A stretch of DNA of 64,000 nt from Ectobacillus polymachus (GTDB lineage Bacteria > Bacillota > Bacilli > Bacillales > Bacillaceae_G): positions 310,001 through 374,000 of the forward strand of contig NZ_JBLREB010000002.1 of NCBI RefSeq assembly GCF_048159605.1, written 5' to 3'. Under the pieces are notes generated by a model that had not been told where the DNA came from, did no database searches, and worked only from the letters and a program-made list of their open reading frames with translations. Position numbers and translations under genes: made by a program. Shown here piece after piece: positions 49,915 through 58,511 of the stretch; position 1 is the first letter of the stretch; the number at the start of each line of letters is the position of its first letter.

Positions 49915-50880
49915 CTATGAATGATTTTGGAGCGATTCGTCTTGTTCTTCTTCCTTGATCTTTAAGGCTACTAAACTCGCAAAGTCATGAATGATAGTGG
50001 CTGCTAATAGTGATGTGATTTGTGTTGGATCGTATGGTGGGAGAACTTCCACCAGATCGAATCCAATAAAATAAAATCCATGTAGAGAACGAATCATCTG
50101 AAGGGTTTCAAAGCTGCTTGGACCGCCGACCTCTAGGGTGCCTGTACCAGGGGCATATGATGGATCGACAAAATCAATATCGAAGCTTAAGAAACATGGT
50201 GTATCTCCGATTGTCTTCTTAACCTGCTTTAAGACATCCCAGGTTCCTCTTTCTTTTAACTCAGCAGTAGTGATTACGTTATAGCCTAGATCCGTGCTGG
50301 CATCTATATCTCCGGGGTGATTGAGCGTCCCTCTAATTCCAATTTGGAACACTTTATCTGTTTGAAGAAGCCCTTCCTTATAAGCGCGGATAAAAGGGGA
50401 CCCATGCCAGTACTTCTCATCATAATAGGTATCCCAGGTATCTGTATGTGAATCAAAATGGAGCAGTGCGACTGGTCCATATACTTTTGCGGCGGCGCGT
50501 AGGTTTGCCAATGTTACTGAGTGATCTCCGCCAATACCTATTGGAATGATTCCTTGTTTCATTAAATCTGTCATTGTATTTTCAATTAACTCATAGCTTC
50601 GGTGGATATTATGGGGGATTACTGAAACATCCCCAATATCAATTGCATTACAATCATCAAACGGATATACCTTGTGAATTGGATGGTAAGGAAATAGAGT
50701 CATAGATGCCTGACGGATTGCCTGTGGAGCAAACCTTGCTCCTACCCTGAATGATGCCGCCGTATCAAAAGGTAAACCTACCACGGCTAATTTAGTATTT
50801 TCTCTTGTAACAGGTAATCGCATAAAAGATCCGGTTGTACAGAACTCTGGTTTTACGTCAGGGGATAGTGGATATTTCAT
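49915..50880 (-). CDS. Ureohydrolase (agmatinase/guanidinobutyrase family)
   Basis: 321 aa. Manganese-binding motifs GIGGDHSVT, HFDSHTDTWD and SFDIDFVDPSYAPGTGT are intact. The family splits off urea from agmatine, 4-guanidinobutyrate or arginine. In this regulon the product would be putrescine (from agmatine) or GABA (from guanidinobutyrate), both of which feed the neighbouring enzymes. A sigma-54-type promoter lies 45 bp upstream. The 3' end borders the IS remnant. TTGGAGGAA precedes the ATG. Confidence 0.88.
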   Translation of the reverse strand: MKYPLSPDVKPEFCTTGSFMRLPVTRENTKLAVVGLPFDTAASFRVGARFAPQAIRQASMTLFPYHPIHKVYPFDDCNAIDIGDVSVIPHNIHRSYELIENTMTDLMKQGIIPIGIGGDHSVTLANLRAAAKVYGPVALLHFDSHTDTWDTYYDEKYWHGSPFIRAYKEGLLQTDKVFQIGIRGTLNHPGDIDASTDLGYNVITTAELKERGTWDVLKQVKKTIGDTPCFLSFDIDFVDPSYAPGTGTLEVGGPSSFETLQMIRSLHGFYFIGFDLVEVLPPYDPTQITSLLAATIIHDFASLVALKIKEEEQDESLQNHS

Positions 50881-50924
50881 TTTTGTATTCCTCCAATTTT
50901 TTAGTAATTCTTTATAAAAAATTA

Positions 50925-50941
50925 TGCAAATATCATGCCAA
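50925..50941 (-). promoter_or_regulatory. Sigma-54 promoter of the ureohydrolase gene
   Basis: On the minus strand TTGGCATGATATTTGCA; the GG and GC doublets are 12 bp apart, as required for sigma-54. Confidence 0.85.
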
Positions 50942-51042
50942 GTCCGAGTCTTCCATTAAAGGGGTGTTTCGTATTCTATAATCTAGATAGAATTTGCTGA
51001 ATTTATGAAAAAAAGAATAATTTATGCAGTAATGAATGGGTT

Positions 51043-51067
51043 ATTAGGAGGTGATTCACCACCTAAT
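51043..51067. promoter_or_regulatory. 25-bp palindrome, candidate activator site
   Basis: Near-perfect inverted repeat ATTAGGAGGTG / CACCACCTAAT around ATT, midway between two divergent sigma-54 promoters (about 100 bp from each). Likely an enhancer for the activator encoded at 54670. A weaker version, GGTGATATACC, lies at 52856-52866 before the glutamate dehydrogenase promoter. Confidence 0.65.
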
Positions 51068-51133
51068 CTAGTTCATAAATCTAATATTGCGTAATTTAGA
51101 AGTTTTTTTGGTATTTTCTATCAAATATCGGAA

Positions 51134-51150
51134 TATGGCACAAAATATGC
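51134..51150 (+). promoter_or_regulatory. Sigma-54 promoter of the importer gene
   Basis: ATGGCACAAAATATGCA, GG-GC spacing 12 bp; slightly weaker than the other three. Confidence 0.7.
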
Positions 51151-51274
51151 ATTTTGATAAGTAAGACCTTGGAATGTTGAAAAAGAAGGGAGGATTCTTA
51201 ATTTCAGCTAATGAAAGATGTATGAACTATAAAATGAAAGCGCTTAATACAAGGAGAAAAAGGGGGAATGATAG

Positions 51275-52621
51275 GTGGAAAATGGTGCTAAACTGAAAAG
51301 ATCACTAAAATTATGGCAAATCGTTATGATGGGGTTAGCTTATATGACGCCCATGGTCGTATTTGACACATTTGGTATTGTATCTAAAGTTACGGAAGGA
51401 CATGTCCCAACTGCCTATGTGATTGCATTATTGGGTATGCTATTTACAGCTGCAAGCTATGGAAAGCTTGTAAAGGTCTTCCCTACAGCAGGTTCTGCCT
51501 ATACTTATACGCAAAAGGCGATTAACAGACATTTAGGGTTTTTGGTAGGGTGGTCTTCATTGTTGGATTATCTCTTTTTGCCAATGGTAAATGCATTGTT
51601 GACTAAAATCTACCTCACAGCACTATTTCCAGAAGTTCCAACATGGGTATGGGTATTTTTATTTGTAGGGATTGTTACGATTCTCAATCTTCGGAGTGTT
51701 AGTCTACTTGCTAATTTTAATGCCATTTTTGTTTTCATTCAGGTTGCCATCATGGTGGTGTTTATCATCCTTGTTGTAAAGGGCCTGAATAATGGTGAAG
51801 GTACAGGTGAAGTGTTTACCATGCAGCCTTTCTTCTCGGCTGGAATGAACTATTCAGTTTTAATTACTGGAGCTACTATTCTTTGTTTCTCTTTCTTAGG
51901 GTTTGATGCAGTAACGACACTTGCTGAGGAAACACCAAATCCGAAAAAAACGATTCCGAAAGCAATCTTTCTCACTGCTCTTTGGGGTGGAATTATTTTC
52001 ATCACTGCTTCATTCTTTATTCAGCTTTTTTTTCCGGATATGTCTCGGTTTAAGGAGCCGGATGCTGCTTTACCAGAAATCGCCCTCTATGTAGGAGGGA
52101 AGCTATTTCAATCGATTTTTCTTTGTACCACTTGCGTAAATACGCTAGCGTCAGGACTAGCATCACATGCCAGTGTCACACGTCTTTTATATGTTATGGG
52201 CCGTGATAAGGTTTTTCCAGAAAAATGGTTCGGGTATATTCATCCTAAGTGGAAAACACCAACTATTAACGTTGTTATAGTTGGAGTTATTTCATTGTCA
52301 GCCTGTTTCTTTGATTTAGTCACGGCAACATCAGTGATTAACTTTGGTGCATTGATGGCCTTTACCTTTGTAAATCTGTCAGTGATTAACCATTTTGTCT
52401 TACGGGAAAAGAAGCATCGAACTATAAAGGGATTTTTCAATTACTTAATTATGCCTTTAATAGGCGCTTCATCCATTGCTATTCTCTGGATCAACCTTGA
52501 GACGACCTCACTAGTAATGGGAATATCCTGGTTTATCATTGGTTTTGGTTATCTCTTATATATTACAAAGGCATTCCGAAAAGCTCCGCCTCAATATCAG
52601 GTTGAAGAAATTCAGGCATAA
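51275..52621 (+). CDS. PuuP-like putrescine/amino acid importer (APC superfamily)
   Basis: 448 aa, GTG start with AGGGGG about 8 bp upstream, 12 membrane segments. LKRSLKLWQIVMMGLAYMTPMVVFDTFGIVS is close to the start of PuuP-type importers; AEETPNPKKTIPKAI is the conserved cytosolic loop of APC carriers. Position with putrescine aminotransferase and under sigma-54 control supports putrescine or a related amine as substrate. A terminator follows. Confidence 0.85.
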   Translation: MENGAKLKRSLKLWQIVMMGLAYMTPMVVFDTFGIVSKVTEGHVPTAYVIALLGMLFTAASYGKLVKVFPTAGSAYTYTQKAINRHLGFLVGWSSLLDYLFLPMVNALLTKIYLTALFPEVPTWVWVFLFVGIVTILNLRSVSLLANFNAIFVFIQVAIMVVFIILVVKGLNNGEGTGEVFTMQPFFSAGMNYSVLITGATILCFSFLGFDAVTTLAEETPNPKKTIPKAIFLTALWGGIIFITASFFIQLFFPDMSRFKEPDAALPEIALYVGGKLFQSIFLCTTCVNTLASGLASHASVTRLLYVMGRDKVFPEKWFGYIHPKWKTPTINVVIVGVISLSACFFDLVTATSVINFGALMAFTFVNLSVINHFVLREKKHRTIKGFFNYLIMPLIGASSIAILWINLETTSLVMGISWFIIGFGYLLYITKAFRKAPPQYQVEEIQA

Positions 52622-52624
52622 AGG

Positions 52625-52655
52625 AAAAAACGCATTCTAACAGGATGCGTTTTTT
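52625..52655 (+). terminator. Terminator after importer gene
   Basis: Stem AAAAAACGCAT / ATGCGTTTTTT. Confidence 0.9.
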
Positions 52656-52693
52656 GATGGGGCTGTCTAAAAACTAAAATAATACGAAGCATG

Positions 52694-52798
52694 CGAAATA
52701 GGCTGTCTCAGAAATCACTGATTTTACTGGATTCTTCTTGACAGCCTATTTCGTGAGCTGACTCAAAAGGGAATGGTTTTCTCCCTTTTGAGTTAGCT
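52694..52798. repeat. Two consecutive long hairpins
   Basis: First, CGAAATAGGCTGTC (52694-52707) pairs with GACAGCCTATTTCG (52740-52753). Second, AGCTGACTCAAAAGGGA (52756-52772) pairs with TCCCTTTTGAGTTAGCT (52782-52798), one mismatch. They are likely part of a small mobile or MITE-like sequence rather than terminators. Confidence 0.65.
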
Positions 52799-52888
52799 CC
52801 GTATGCAAACTTGAATGACTTATGAATTTATACATAGATCTGGATGAATAAAAGCGGTGATATACCAACCAGTAATATCATTTTCAAG

Positions 52889-52905
52889 CTGGCATGAAAG
52901 TTGCT
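52889..52905 (+). promoter_or_regulatory. Sigma-54 promoter of glutamate dehydrogenase gene
   Basis: CTGGCATGAAAGTTGCT with GG-GC spacing of 12 bp, 38 bp before the start codon. Confidence 0.85.
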
Positions 52906-52942
52906 TTATATATGTATAAGAATAAAAAAGTGAGGTGCTAAA

Positions 52943-54241
52943 ATGGCAGGGAAAACTGAGGGGATTGTAAAAAGCCAAAAGGTAAATCAAGAGAGTGAAA
53001 AGGATAATTCTTTGCAAGAATTCCAGGATATCTTAAAAGAGGCAATTGGAGTTTTGAACTATCCAGATCAGGTTTTTGATTTTATCAAAACACCAATGCG
53101 GTTTTTAGAGGTCAGTATTCCTGTTCAAATGGATAATGGTGAGACAAGGACGTTTCAAGGATATCGGGCTCAGCATAATGATGCAATGGGTCCGACGAAA
53201 GGAGGGATTCGGTTCCACCCGGATGTCACTCCTGAAGAAGTAAAGGCTTTGGCGGGGTGGATGAGTTTGAAATGTGGAATAACAGATCTTCCATATGGAG
53301 GGGCGAAGGGCGGTATTGTCTGTGATCCTAAACAGCTGAGTTTTCCTGAGATAGAACGATTAAGTAGAGGGTATGTGCGGGCAGTTAGTCAAATAGTGGG
53401 GCCGACAAAGGATATTCCTGCACCGGATATGTATACAAATTCTCAAATCATGGCTTGGATGCTAGATGAATACGATCATATCAGGGAATTTGATTCACCT
53501 GGCTTTATTACAGGTAAGCCACTCGCATTAGGAGGATCAAAGGGTAGAGAAACAGCTACTTCTAAGGGCGTAGTATATACGCTTCAAATGGTCAGTGATT
53601 TAAAGAAAATTCCTATTCAAGGTATGCGGGTAATTATTCAGGGATTCGGAAATGTTGGCAGTTATTTAGCGATGTATTTGCATGAATTAGGGGCGAAGGT
53701 TGTCGGAATAGCAGATGTGCTTGGCGGGTTATATGACCCCAGCGGCTTAGATATACCTTACCTTTTGGATAATAGAGACTCGTTTGGGGTCGTTTCGAAT
53801 AGATTTCAAGATTCATTATCCAATCAAGAGTTATTAGAAAAGGAGTGCGATGTGCTCATTCCTGCTGCTATTAGCGGAGTGGTCAACAAACAAAATGCCG
53901 GACGACTACAATGCAAAATCTTAATTGAAGCAGCAAATGGACCAACAACAAAAGAAGCCATTAAGATTCTCGATGAAAAGGGTATATTACTAGTCCCGGA
54001 TATTTTGGCGAATTCAGGGGGCGTCATTGTCTCTTATTTTGAATGGTGCCAAAACAACCAAGGATATTATTGGACAGAAGAGCTTGTCGATCAACGATTA
54101 AAAGAAAAGATAACAGACAGCTTTTTGAAGGTCTATCATACTTCTAAAAATTTTTCCGTGAACATGAAAGTGGCTGCCTATATAGAAGGAATCCGTAAAG
54201 TAGTGGAAGCATCCCGGCTTCGAGGATGGGTCAGGTTTTGA
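52943..54241 (+). CDS. NAD(P)-glutamate dehydrogenase (RocG/GudB type)
   Basis: 432 aa. FQGYRAQHNDAMGPTKGGIRFHPDVTPEEVKALAGWMSLKC (with catalytic and substrate lysines), DLPYGGAKGGI, IPAPDMYTNSQIMAWMLDEY and the Rossmann VIIQGFGNVGSYLA are all intact. It oxidises glutamate to 2-oxoglutarate and ammonia, which restores the amino acceptor used by the aminotransferase of this cluster. The sigma-54 promoter is unlike that of housekeeping gudB but like rocG of B. subtilis. Confidence 0.93.
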   Translation: MAGKTEGIVKSQKVNQESEKDNSLQEFQDILKEAIGVLNYPDQVFDFIKTPMRFLEVSIPVQMDNGETRTFQGYRAQHNDAMGPTKGGIRFHPDVTPEEVKALAGWMSLKCGITDLPYGGAKGGIVCDPKQLSFPEIERLSRGYVRAVSQIVGPTKDIPAPDMYTNSQIMAWMLDEYDHIREFDSPGFITGKPLALGGSKGRETATSKGVVYTLQMVSDLKKIPIQGMRVIIQGFGNVGSYLAMYLHELGAKVVGIADVLGGLYDPSGLDIPYLLDNRDSFGVVSNRFQDSLSNQELLEKECDVLIPAAISGVVNKQNAGRLQCKILIEAANGPTTKEAIKILDEKGILLVPDILANSGGVIVSYFEWCQNNQGYYWTEELVDQRLKEKITDSFLKVYHTSKNFSVNMKVAAYIEGIRKVVEASRLRGWVRF

Positions 54242-54286
54242 TCGTAGACAGCATTAATAGGTATTTTGAAGAAAGGGGTGATGCAT

Positions 54287-54535
54287 ATGTACTCTGATGT
54301 GATTCTTAGCCCTTGTCACGGTGTCGTGGAAAAGATTTCAATCAATGAAAATTCAAGATTCTATGCATGGAAACCATTATTTCATATTAAGACAGCAGAT
54401 GGACGTGTGGAAATCGTTCATACATGTGTTAACGGAGAAGTAGAATCATTAGAGGTTTTGGAGGGGGAACATGTAGTAACTGGAATGGTCCTCGCCTATT
54501 TTAAAGAAGATTTATTTGTGACCGGCAGTGATTAA
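54287..54535 (+). CDS. Small biotin/lipoyl-like domain protein
   Basis: 82 aa from ATG 54287 (AAAGGGGTG 9 bp upstream; ATG 54281 also possible). LSPCHGVVEKISINENSRFYAWKPLFHIKTADGR, VNGEVESLEVLEGEHVVTGMVLAYF has the two beta-hairpin halves of biotinyl/lipoyl domains, but the usual lysine in the central turn (MKM or DK) is replaced (VNGE). It is in the operon with glutamate dehydrogenase. Role unknown. Confidence 0.75.
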   Translation: MYSDVILSPCHGVVEKISINENSRFYAWKPLFHIKTADGRVEIVHTCVNGEVESLEVLEGEHVVTGMVLAYFKEDLFVTGSD

Positions 54536-54542
54536 TACAGCA

Positions 54543-54574
54543 AAAAGAAGATGAATGGAATCATCTTCTTTTTA
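54543..54574 (+). terminator. Terminator after biotinyl-like gene
   Basis: Stem AAAAAGAAGATGA / TCATCTTCTTTTT with 6-base loop. Confidence 0.88.
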
Positions 54575-54669
54575 CTGTATCTATTAATTTTTTCTAGTAA
54601 AAGGAACAATAGGAATTTAGTAGAATGTTAACAATAACCATATTAAGGGGAAATAAGGAGGGGTTACAA

Positions 54670-56811
54670 ATGTTTTCCGTTTCTAAAGAAAAGATCAGAC
54701 CACTCATTACAATAGCTATAGACGAAATAGAAGAAGATCAACATATAGAAATTATAGATATGAAAGAACCCTTTTTATTCTTGATTAAACAAGAGAAATT
54801 ATTTTCATATGTTAATATGAACACTCTTTTACAGGGAATCAAAGAAGGTCCCCTATTAACAGTAAGAGACTTATTGGATCATTCAAAATCAATTGACAGT
54901 GTCTGTCAGCTTAATGAGCACATTTCGTTACCTGTTCTCTTTCAAATTATTGGGGAACCATTTGCGATTATCAAAGAGGAAGATGAGAAACCAGCTGGTT
55001 ATATACGGCGTGAGGATATTCTTGCTGAGCTTTTTAAGCAAGAGAATCAAAATATCGATTTGTTAAAAATCATTTTAACCTCCATTCCTATGGGGATTTT
55101 TGTAATAGATAAGGAAAAGCGGATTATTAATTATAATGATTCGGGATTGAAAATGATGAAAGCCACGGCAGAGAAAGTTATGAATGTGCAGGCTAAATTT
55201 ATTTTTAACGGTGAACACATAAATAATGTATTTGAAACAGGAGAAACCATCCTTAACCAACTGCAAATTAGAGATGAAACGGGTGTCCTCGTGGATTATA
55301 GCCCAATCTTTAATTTTGAACAGATTGTTGAGGGGATCGTCATTGTCGTACAGGATTTACCTATGGTTGAGGAAATGGCAGTGGAAATTGAGTACATCAA
55401 AGATTTGAATAAAGATATGAACGCCATATTATCGAGTATTTATGATGAGATTCTCGTCGTAAACCATAAGGCAGAGCTAATTCGCTTCAGCGACAGCGTA
55501 ATTCCTGGATTCTGGGATACGGATTTAAAGGAATTAATCGGTAAAAATATCTTGAAGCTGGAGGAACAGGGGTTATTCAGTCCATCTGTGATTAGACTGG
55601 TCTTAGAAAAAAAGAAAAAGGTTTCCGTTGTTCAGGAAACTAGAAATGGATGTAAGATTCTTGCTGTCGGAAATCCAGTTTTCAATGAGAAGAATGAAAT
55701 AGATCGGATTATTGTTGCATCCAGGGATATTACTGAAACAACACGCTTAAAAACAGAGCTAAAAGAAATAAAGAAGATATCGGAGCAGTATAAAAGGGAA
55801 TTAGCTGATTTTAAAAATAAAGATCGGTTTACGAAGAAATTGATTTATCGAAGTTCGAAAATGGAACAAATCATAAATCAGGCCAGAAAAATAGCAGACT
55901 TTTCTTCAACCGTCCTTTTATATGGAGAGTCAGGTGTAGGAAAGGAGGTTATTGCTCAGGCTATTCATCAGCTCGGAAGCCGTTCTTCAAAGCCCTTTTT
56001 AAAATTAAACTGTGGAGCAATCCCTGAAAACTTATTAGAAAGTGAACTTTTTGGATATACGAAAGGTTCTTTTACGGGCGCTGATAAAAATGGAAAAGAC
56101 GGTTATTTTAAGCAAGCAGATGAAGGGGTTTTGTTTTTGGATGAGATTGGTGAGATGCCTTTACATCTTCAAGTGAAACTTTTGAGAGTCTTACAGGAAC
56201 AAGAGGTTATTCCGGTTGGGAGTACATCACCTATTAAGGTGAACGTTCAAATTATTGCAGCGACAAATAAAAGGTTAGAAAAGATGGTGGAAGACGGTAG
56301 TTTTCGAGAAGATCTTTTCTATCGCTTAAATGTTATTCCCCTCCATATACCTGCATTAAGGGAAAGGGTAGAGGACATTTCAGTACTGGCTTTTCATTTT
56401 CTTCAACAGCTAAATGATAAATATAATAAGGACTTCAATCTCACTCCAGATGCGATTAATGTTTTAGAATTTTACTCATGGCCGGGGAATGTAAGGGAAC
56501 TTCAAAATATCATTGAGAGATTGGTTGTGACATCTGAGGAACAGAACATCACCTCAGAATTCGTTAGTCAATTTCTTTCTTTGGGATATGATGTAAAAAA
56601 ATCAAAGCCGGTCATTACAAGGGTGATGCCTTTGCAGGAGGCTATGGATCATGTGGAGGAACAACTTATACTCCTAGCAATGAAGCAATATAAAACAACA
56701 ACAAAGGCTGCAAAAGCATTAGGAATTAGCCAATCATCCGTTAGCCGTAAATATCAAAAAATAGTAAATGAAAGAAGTATGAATCTAAAAAATACGATTT
56801 CATCCATCTAA
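54670..56811 (+). CDS. Sigma-54-dependent transcriptional activator with PAS domains
   Basis: 713 aa from ATG 54670 (GGAGGGG 9 bp upstream). N-terminal ~130 residues CBS-like, two PAS-type domains (SIPMGIFVIDKEKRIINYNDSG; SIYDEILVVNHKAELIRFSDS), a coiled linker, and an AAA+ domain with Walker A GESGVGKE (residues 419-426) and the sigma-54 contact loop GSFTGA (466-471). The C-terminal Fis-type HTH is TTTKAAKALGISQSSVSRKYQ. It is the likely activator of the four sigma-54 promoters around it, sensing a polyamine or GABA-pathway metabolite. Confidence 0.93.
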   Translation: MFSVSKEKIRPLITIAIDEIEEDQHIEIIDMKEPFLFLIKQEKLFSYVNMNTLLQGIKEGPLLTVRDLLDHSKSIDSVCQLNEHISLPVLFQIIGEPFAIIKEEDEKPAGYIRREDILAELFKQENQNIDLLKIILTSIPMGIFVIDKEKRIINYNDSGLKMMKATAEKVMNVQAKFIFNGEHINNVFETGETILNQLQIRDETGVLVDYSPIFNFEQIVEGIVIVVQDLPMVEEMAVEIEYIKDLNKDMNAILSSIYDEILVVNHKAELIRFSDSVIPGFWDTDLKELIGKNILKLEEQGLFSPSVIRLVLEKKKKVSVVQETRNGCKILAVGNPVFNEKNEIDRIIVASRDITETTRLKTELKEIKKISEQYKRELADFKNKDRFTKKLIYRSSKMEQIINQARKIADFSSTVLLYGESGVGKEVIAQAIHQLGSRSSKPFLKLNCGAIPENLLESELFGYTKGSFTGADKNGKDGYFKQADEGVLFLDEIGEMPLHLQVKLLRVLQEQEVIPVGSTSPIKVNVQIIAATNKRLEKMVEDGSFREDLFYRLNVIPLHIPALRERVEDISVLAFHFLQQLNDKYNKDFNLTPDAINVLEFYSWPGNVRELQNIIERLVVTSEEQNITSEFVSQFLSLGYDVKKSKPVITRVMPLQEAMDHVEEQLILLAMKQYKTTTKAAKALGISQSSVSRKYQKIVNERSMNLKNTISSI

Positions 56812-56817
56812 TAATAG

Positions 56818-56850
56818 AGCCGGTTCAGTCATTTCTGAATCGGCTTTTTT
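56818..56850 (+). terminator. Terminator after activator gene
   Basis: Stem AGCCGGTTCAG / CTGAATCGGCT followed by six T. Confidence 0.9.
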
Positions 56851-56939
56851 CATTATGCAATTTTTAATAACTTATTCAAAATTGCATAAAGCCCCTATGG
56901 ATAAGTAAGAGAATTCCTTTATTACTAGGTTTCTATCAG

Positions 56940-56956
56940 TTGGCATGCTTCTTGCA
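56940..56956 (+). promoter_or_regulatory. Sigma-54 promoter of aldehyde dehydrogenase-aminotransferase operon
   Basis: TTGGCATGCTTCTTGCA, nearly the consensus TTGGCACGnnnnTTGCA; 41 bp before the start codon. Confidence 0.9.
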
Positions 56957-56996
56957 ATATAGATAAATAAGAACGGTAAAAGGAGGATGTTCATAC

Positions 56997-58490
56997 ATGG
57001 TCGATTTGAAGGTGAAAGCGATTGATTTAAGCATGTACATTGATGGCGAATGGAGAAAATCGCAAAACGAGGAAAAGCGTCCTGTTTATAATCCTGCTAC
57101 TGGAGAAATTATTACCTTTGCACCTGAAGGAAGCATTGGTGATACCAGGGAAGCAATTGATGCAGCACGTAAGGCATTTGACGATGGTGTTTGGTCCGAT
57201 TTGCCTGCTGCAGAAAGAGCTGCTTATTTATTTAAAATTGCAGACAAGATTGAGGAGTATCAAGAGGAATTAACGAGTCTTGAAACTTTGGATAATGGTA
57301 AAACACTGCGTGAGGCAGGTTATGATGTCGCAGATGCTGCAGCCTGTTTTCGCTACTATGCAGGTCTAATTACGAAACCTGATGGCCAAACGTATCATGT
57401 GGCCGATCCGATGCAGGCCATGGTGGTACGCGAACCAGTCGGTGTTTGCGGTCTCATTGTTCCATGGAACTATCCTCTTTTAATGAGTGTATGGAAGATT
57501 GCTCCAGCATTGGCAGCAGGAAATACAATTGTTTTTAAACCATCTGAGGTTACGCCGATTACTCCTAAAAAACTATTTGAAATTTTCGATGAGGTTCAAC
57601 TCCCTAAAGGTGTAGCGAATATGGTGATGGGAGCTGGACCTGTAGTAGGGAATGAAATTGCGGAGAATCCTCAAGTCGATATGATTTCCTTTACTGGGGG
57701 AACGAAAACAGGAAAACATATCATGAAAACAGCAGCGGACAGTATGAAAAAGGTCTCATTAGAGCTTGGTGGTAAATCACCTAATATCATATTTGCTGAT
57801 GCAGATTTTGAAACGGCTGTCGATTACGCTCTATTTGGCATCTATGCGGGTGCAGGACAAGTATGTTCGGCAGGTTCCAGAATTCTTGTAGAGGAAAGTA
57901 TTTACGATAAGTTTGTAGATCGCTTTGTAGATCGGGCTAAGCAAATCCGAGTTGGTCCAGGCAATGATCCGAATTCTGAAATGGGTCCTCTTGTCAGCAA
58001 GGAGCATTTACAAAAAGTATTGAGCTACATTGAAATTGGAAAGCAGGAAGGTGCTCGTATTGCCTGCGGTGGAAACCAGATTGTTTCGAATGGTTTAGGA
58101 AATGGATATTTTGTTGAACCAACTGTCTTTGTTGATGTCAAAGCGGATATGAGAATTGTTCAAGAGGAGATATTCGGACCGGTAGTTGTCATCCAAAAAT
58201 TCAGCACAGAAAAAGAAGCCATTCATCTTGCTAATGATACCGTTTACGGGCTAGCAGGAGCTGTTTTTACTAATGATGGAGCAAAGGCTTTACGTGTCAT
58301 TCGAAAGATTAGGTCTGGGATTACTTGGATTAATGCTTATCATCCTACGTACAATGAAGCTCCATGGGGTGGTTACAAACAAAGTGGTATCGGACGAAGC
58401 TTAGGAACATTTGGATTTGATGAATTTCAGGAGATTAAACAAATTAACATTAATTTACAGGTAGAGCCGGTTGGCTGGTTTGAAAACTAA
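56997..58490 (+). CDS. Aldehyde dehydrogenase, probably 4-aminobutanal dehydrogenase
   Basis: 497 aa. Catalytic Glu in SLELGGKSPN and Cys in GAGQVCSAGSR; NAD-site VPWNYPLLMSVWKIAPALAAGNT; C-terminal TYNEAPWGGYKQSGIGR. This is the betaine/aminoaldehyde dehydrogenase group (PatD/PuuC-like). It would oxidise 4-aminobutanal, the product of the aminotransferase next to it, to GABA. AAAGGAGGATG lies before the ATG. 21 bp separate it from the aminotransferase gene. Confidence 0.9.
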   Translation: MVDLKVKAIDLSMYIDGEWRKSQNEEKRPVYNPATGEIITFAPEGSIGDTREAIDAARKAFDDGVWSDLPAAERAAYLFKIADKIEEYQEELTSLETLDNGKTLREAGYDVADAAACFRYYAGLITKPDGQTYHVADPMQAMVVREPVGVCGLIVPWNYPLLMSVWKIAPALAAGNTIVFKPSEVTPITPKKLFEIFDEVQLPKGVANMVMGAGPVVGNEIAENPQVDMISFTGGTKTGKHIMKTAADSMKKVSLELGGKSPNIIFADADFETAVDYALFGIYAGAGQVCSAGSRILVEESIYDKFVDRFVDRAKQIRVGPGNDPNSEMGPLVSKEHLQKVLSYIEIGKQEGARIACGGNQIVSNGLGNGYFVEPTVFVDVKADMRIVQEEIFGPVVVIQKFSTEKEAIHLANDTVYGLAGAVFTNDGAKALRVIRKIRSGITWINAYHPTYNEAPWGGYKQSGIGRSLGTFGFDEFQEIKQININLQVEPVGWFEN

Positions 58491-58511
58491 AATTATATAG
58501 GAGTGATTCAT

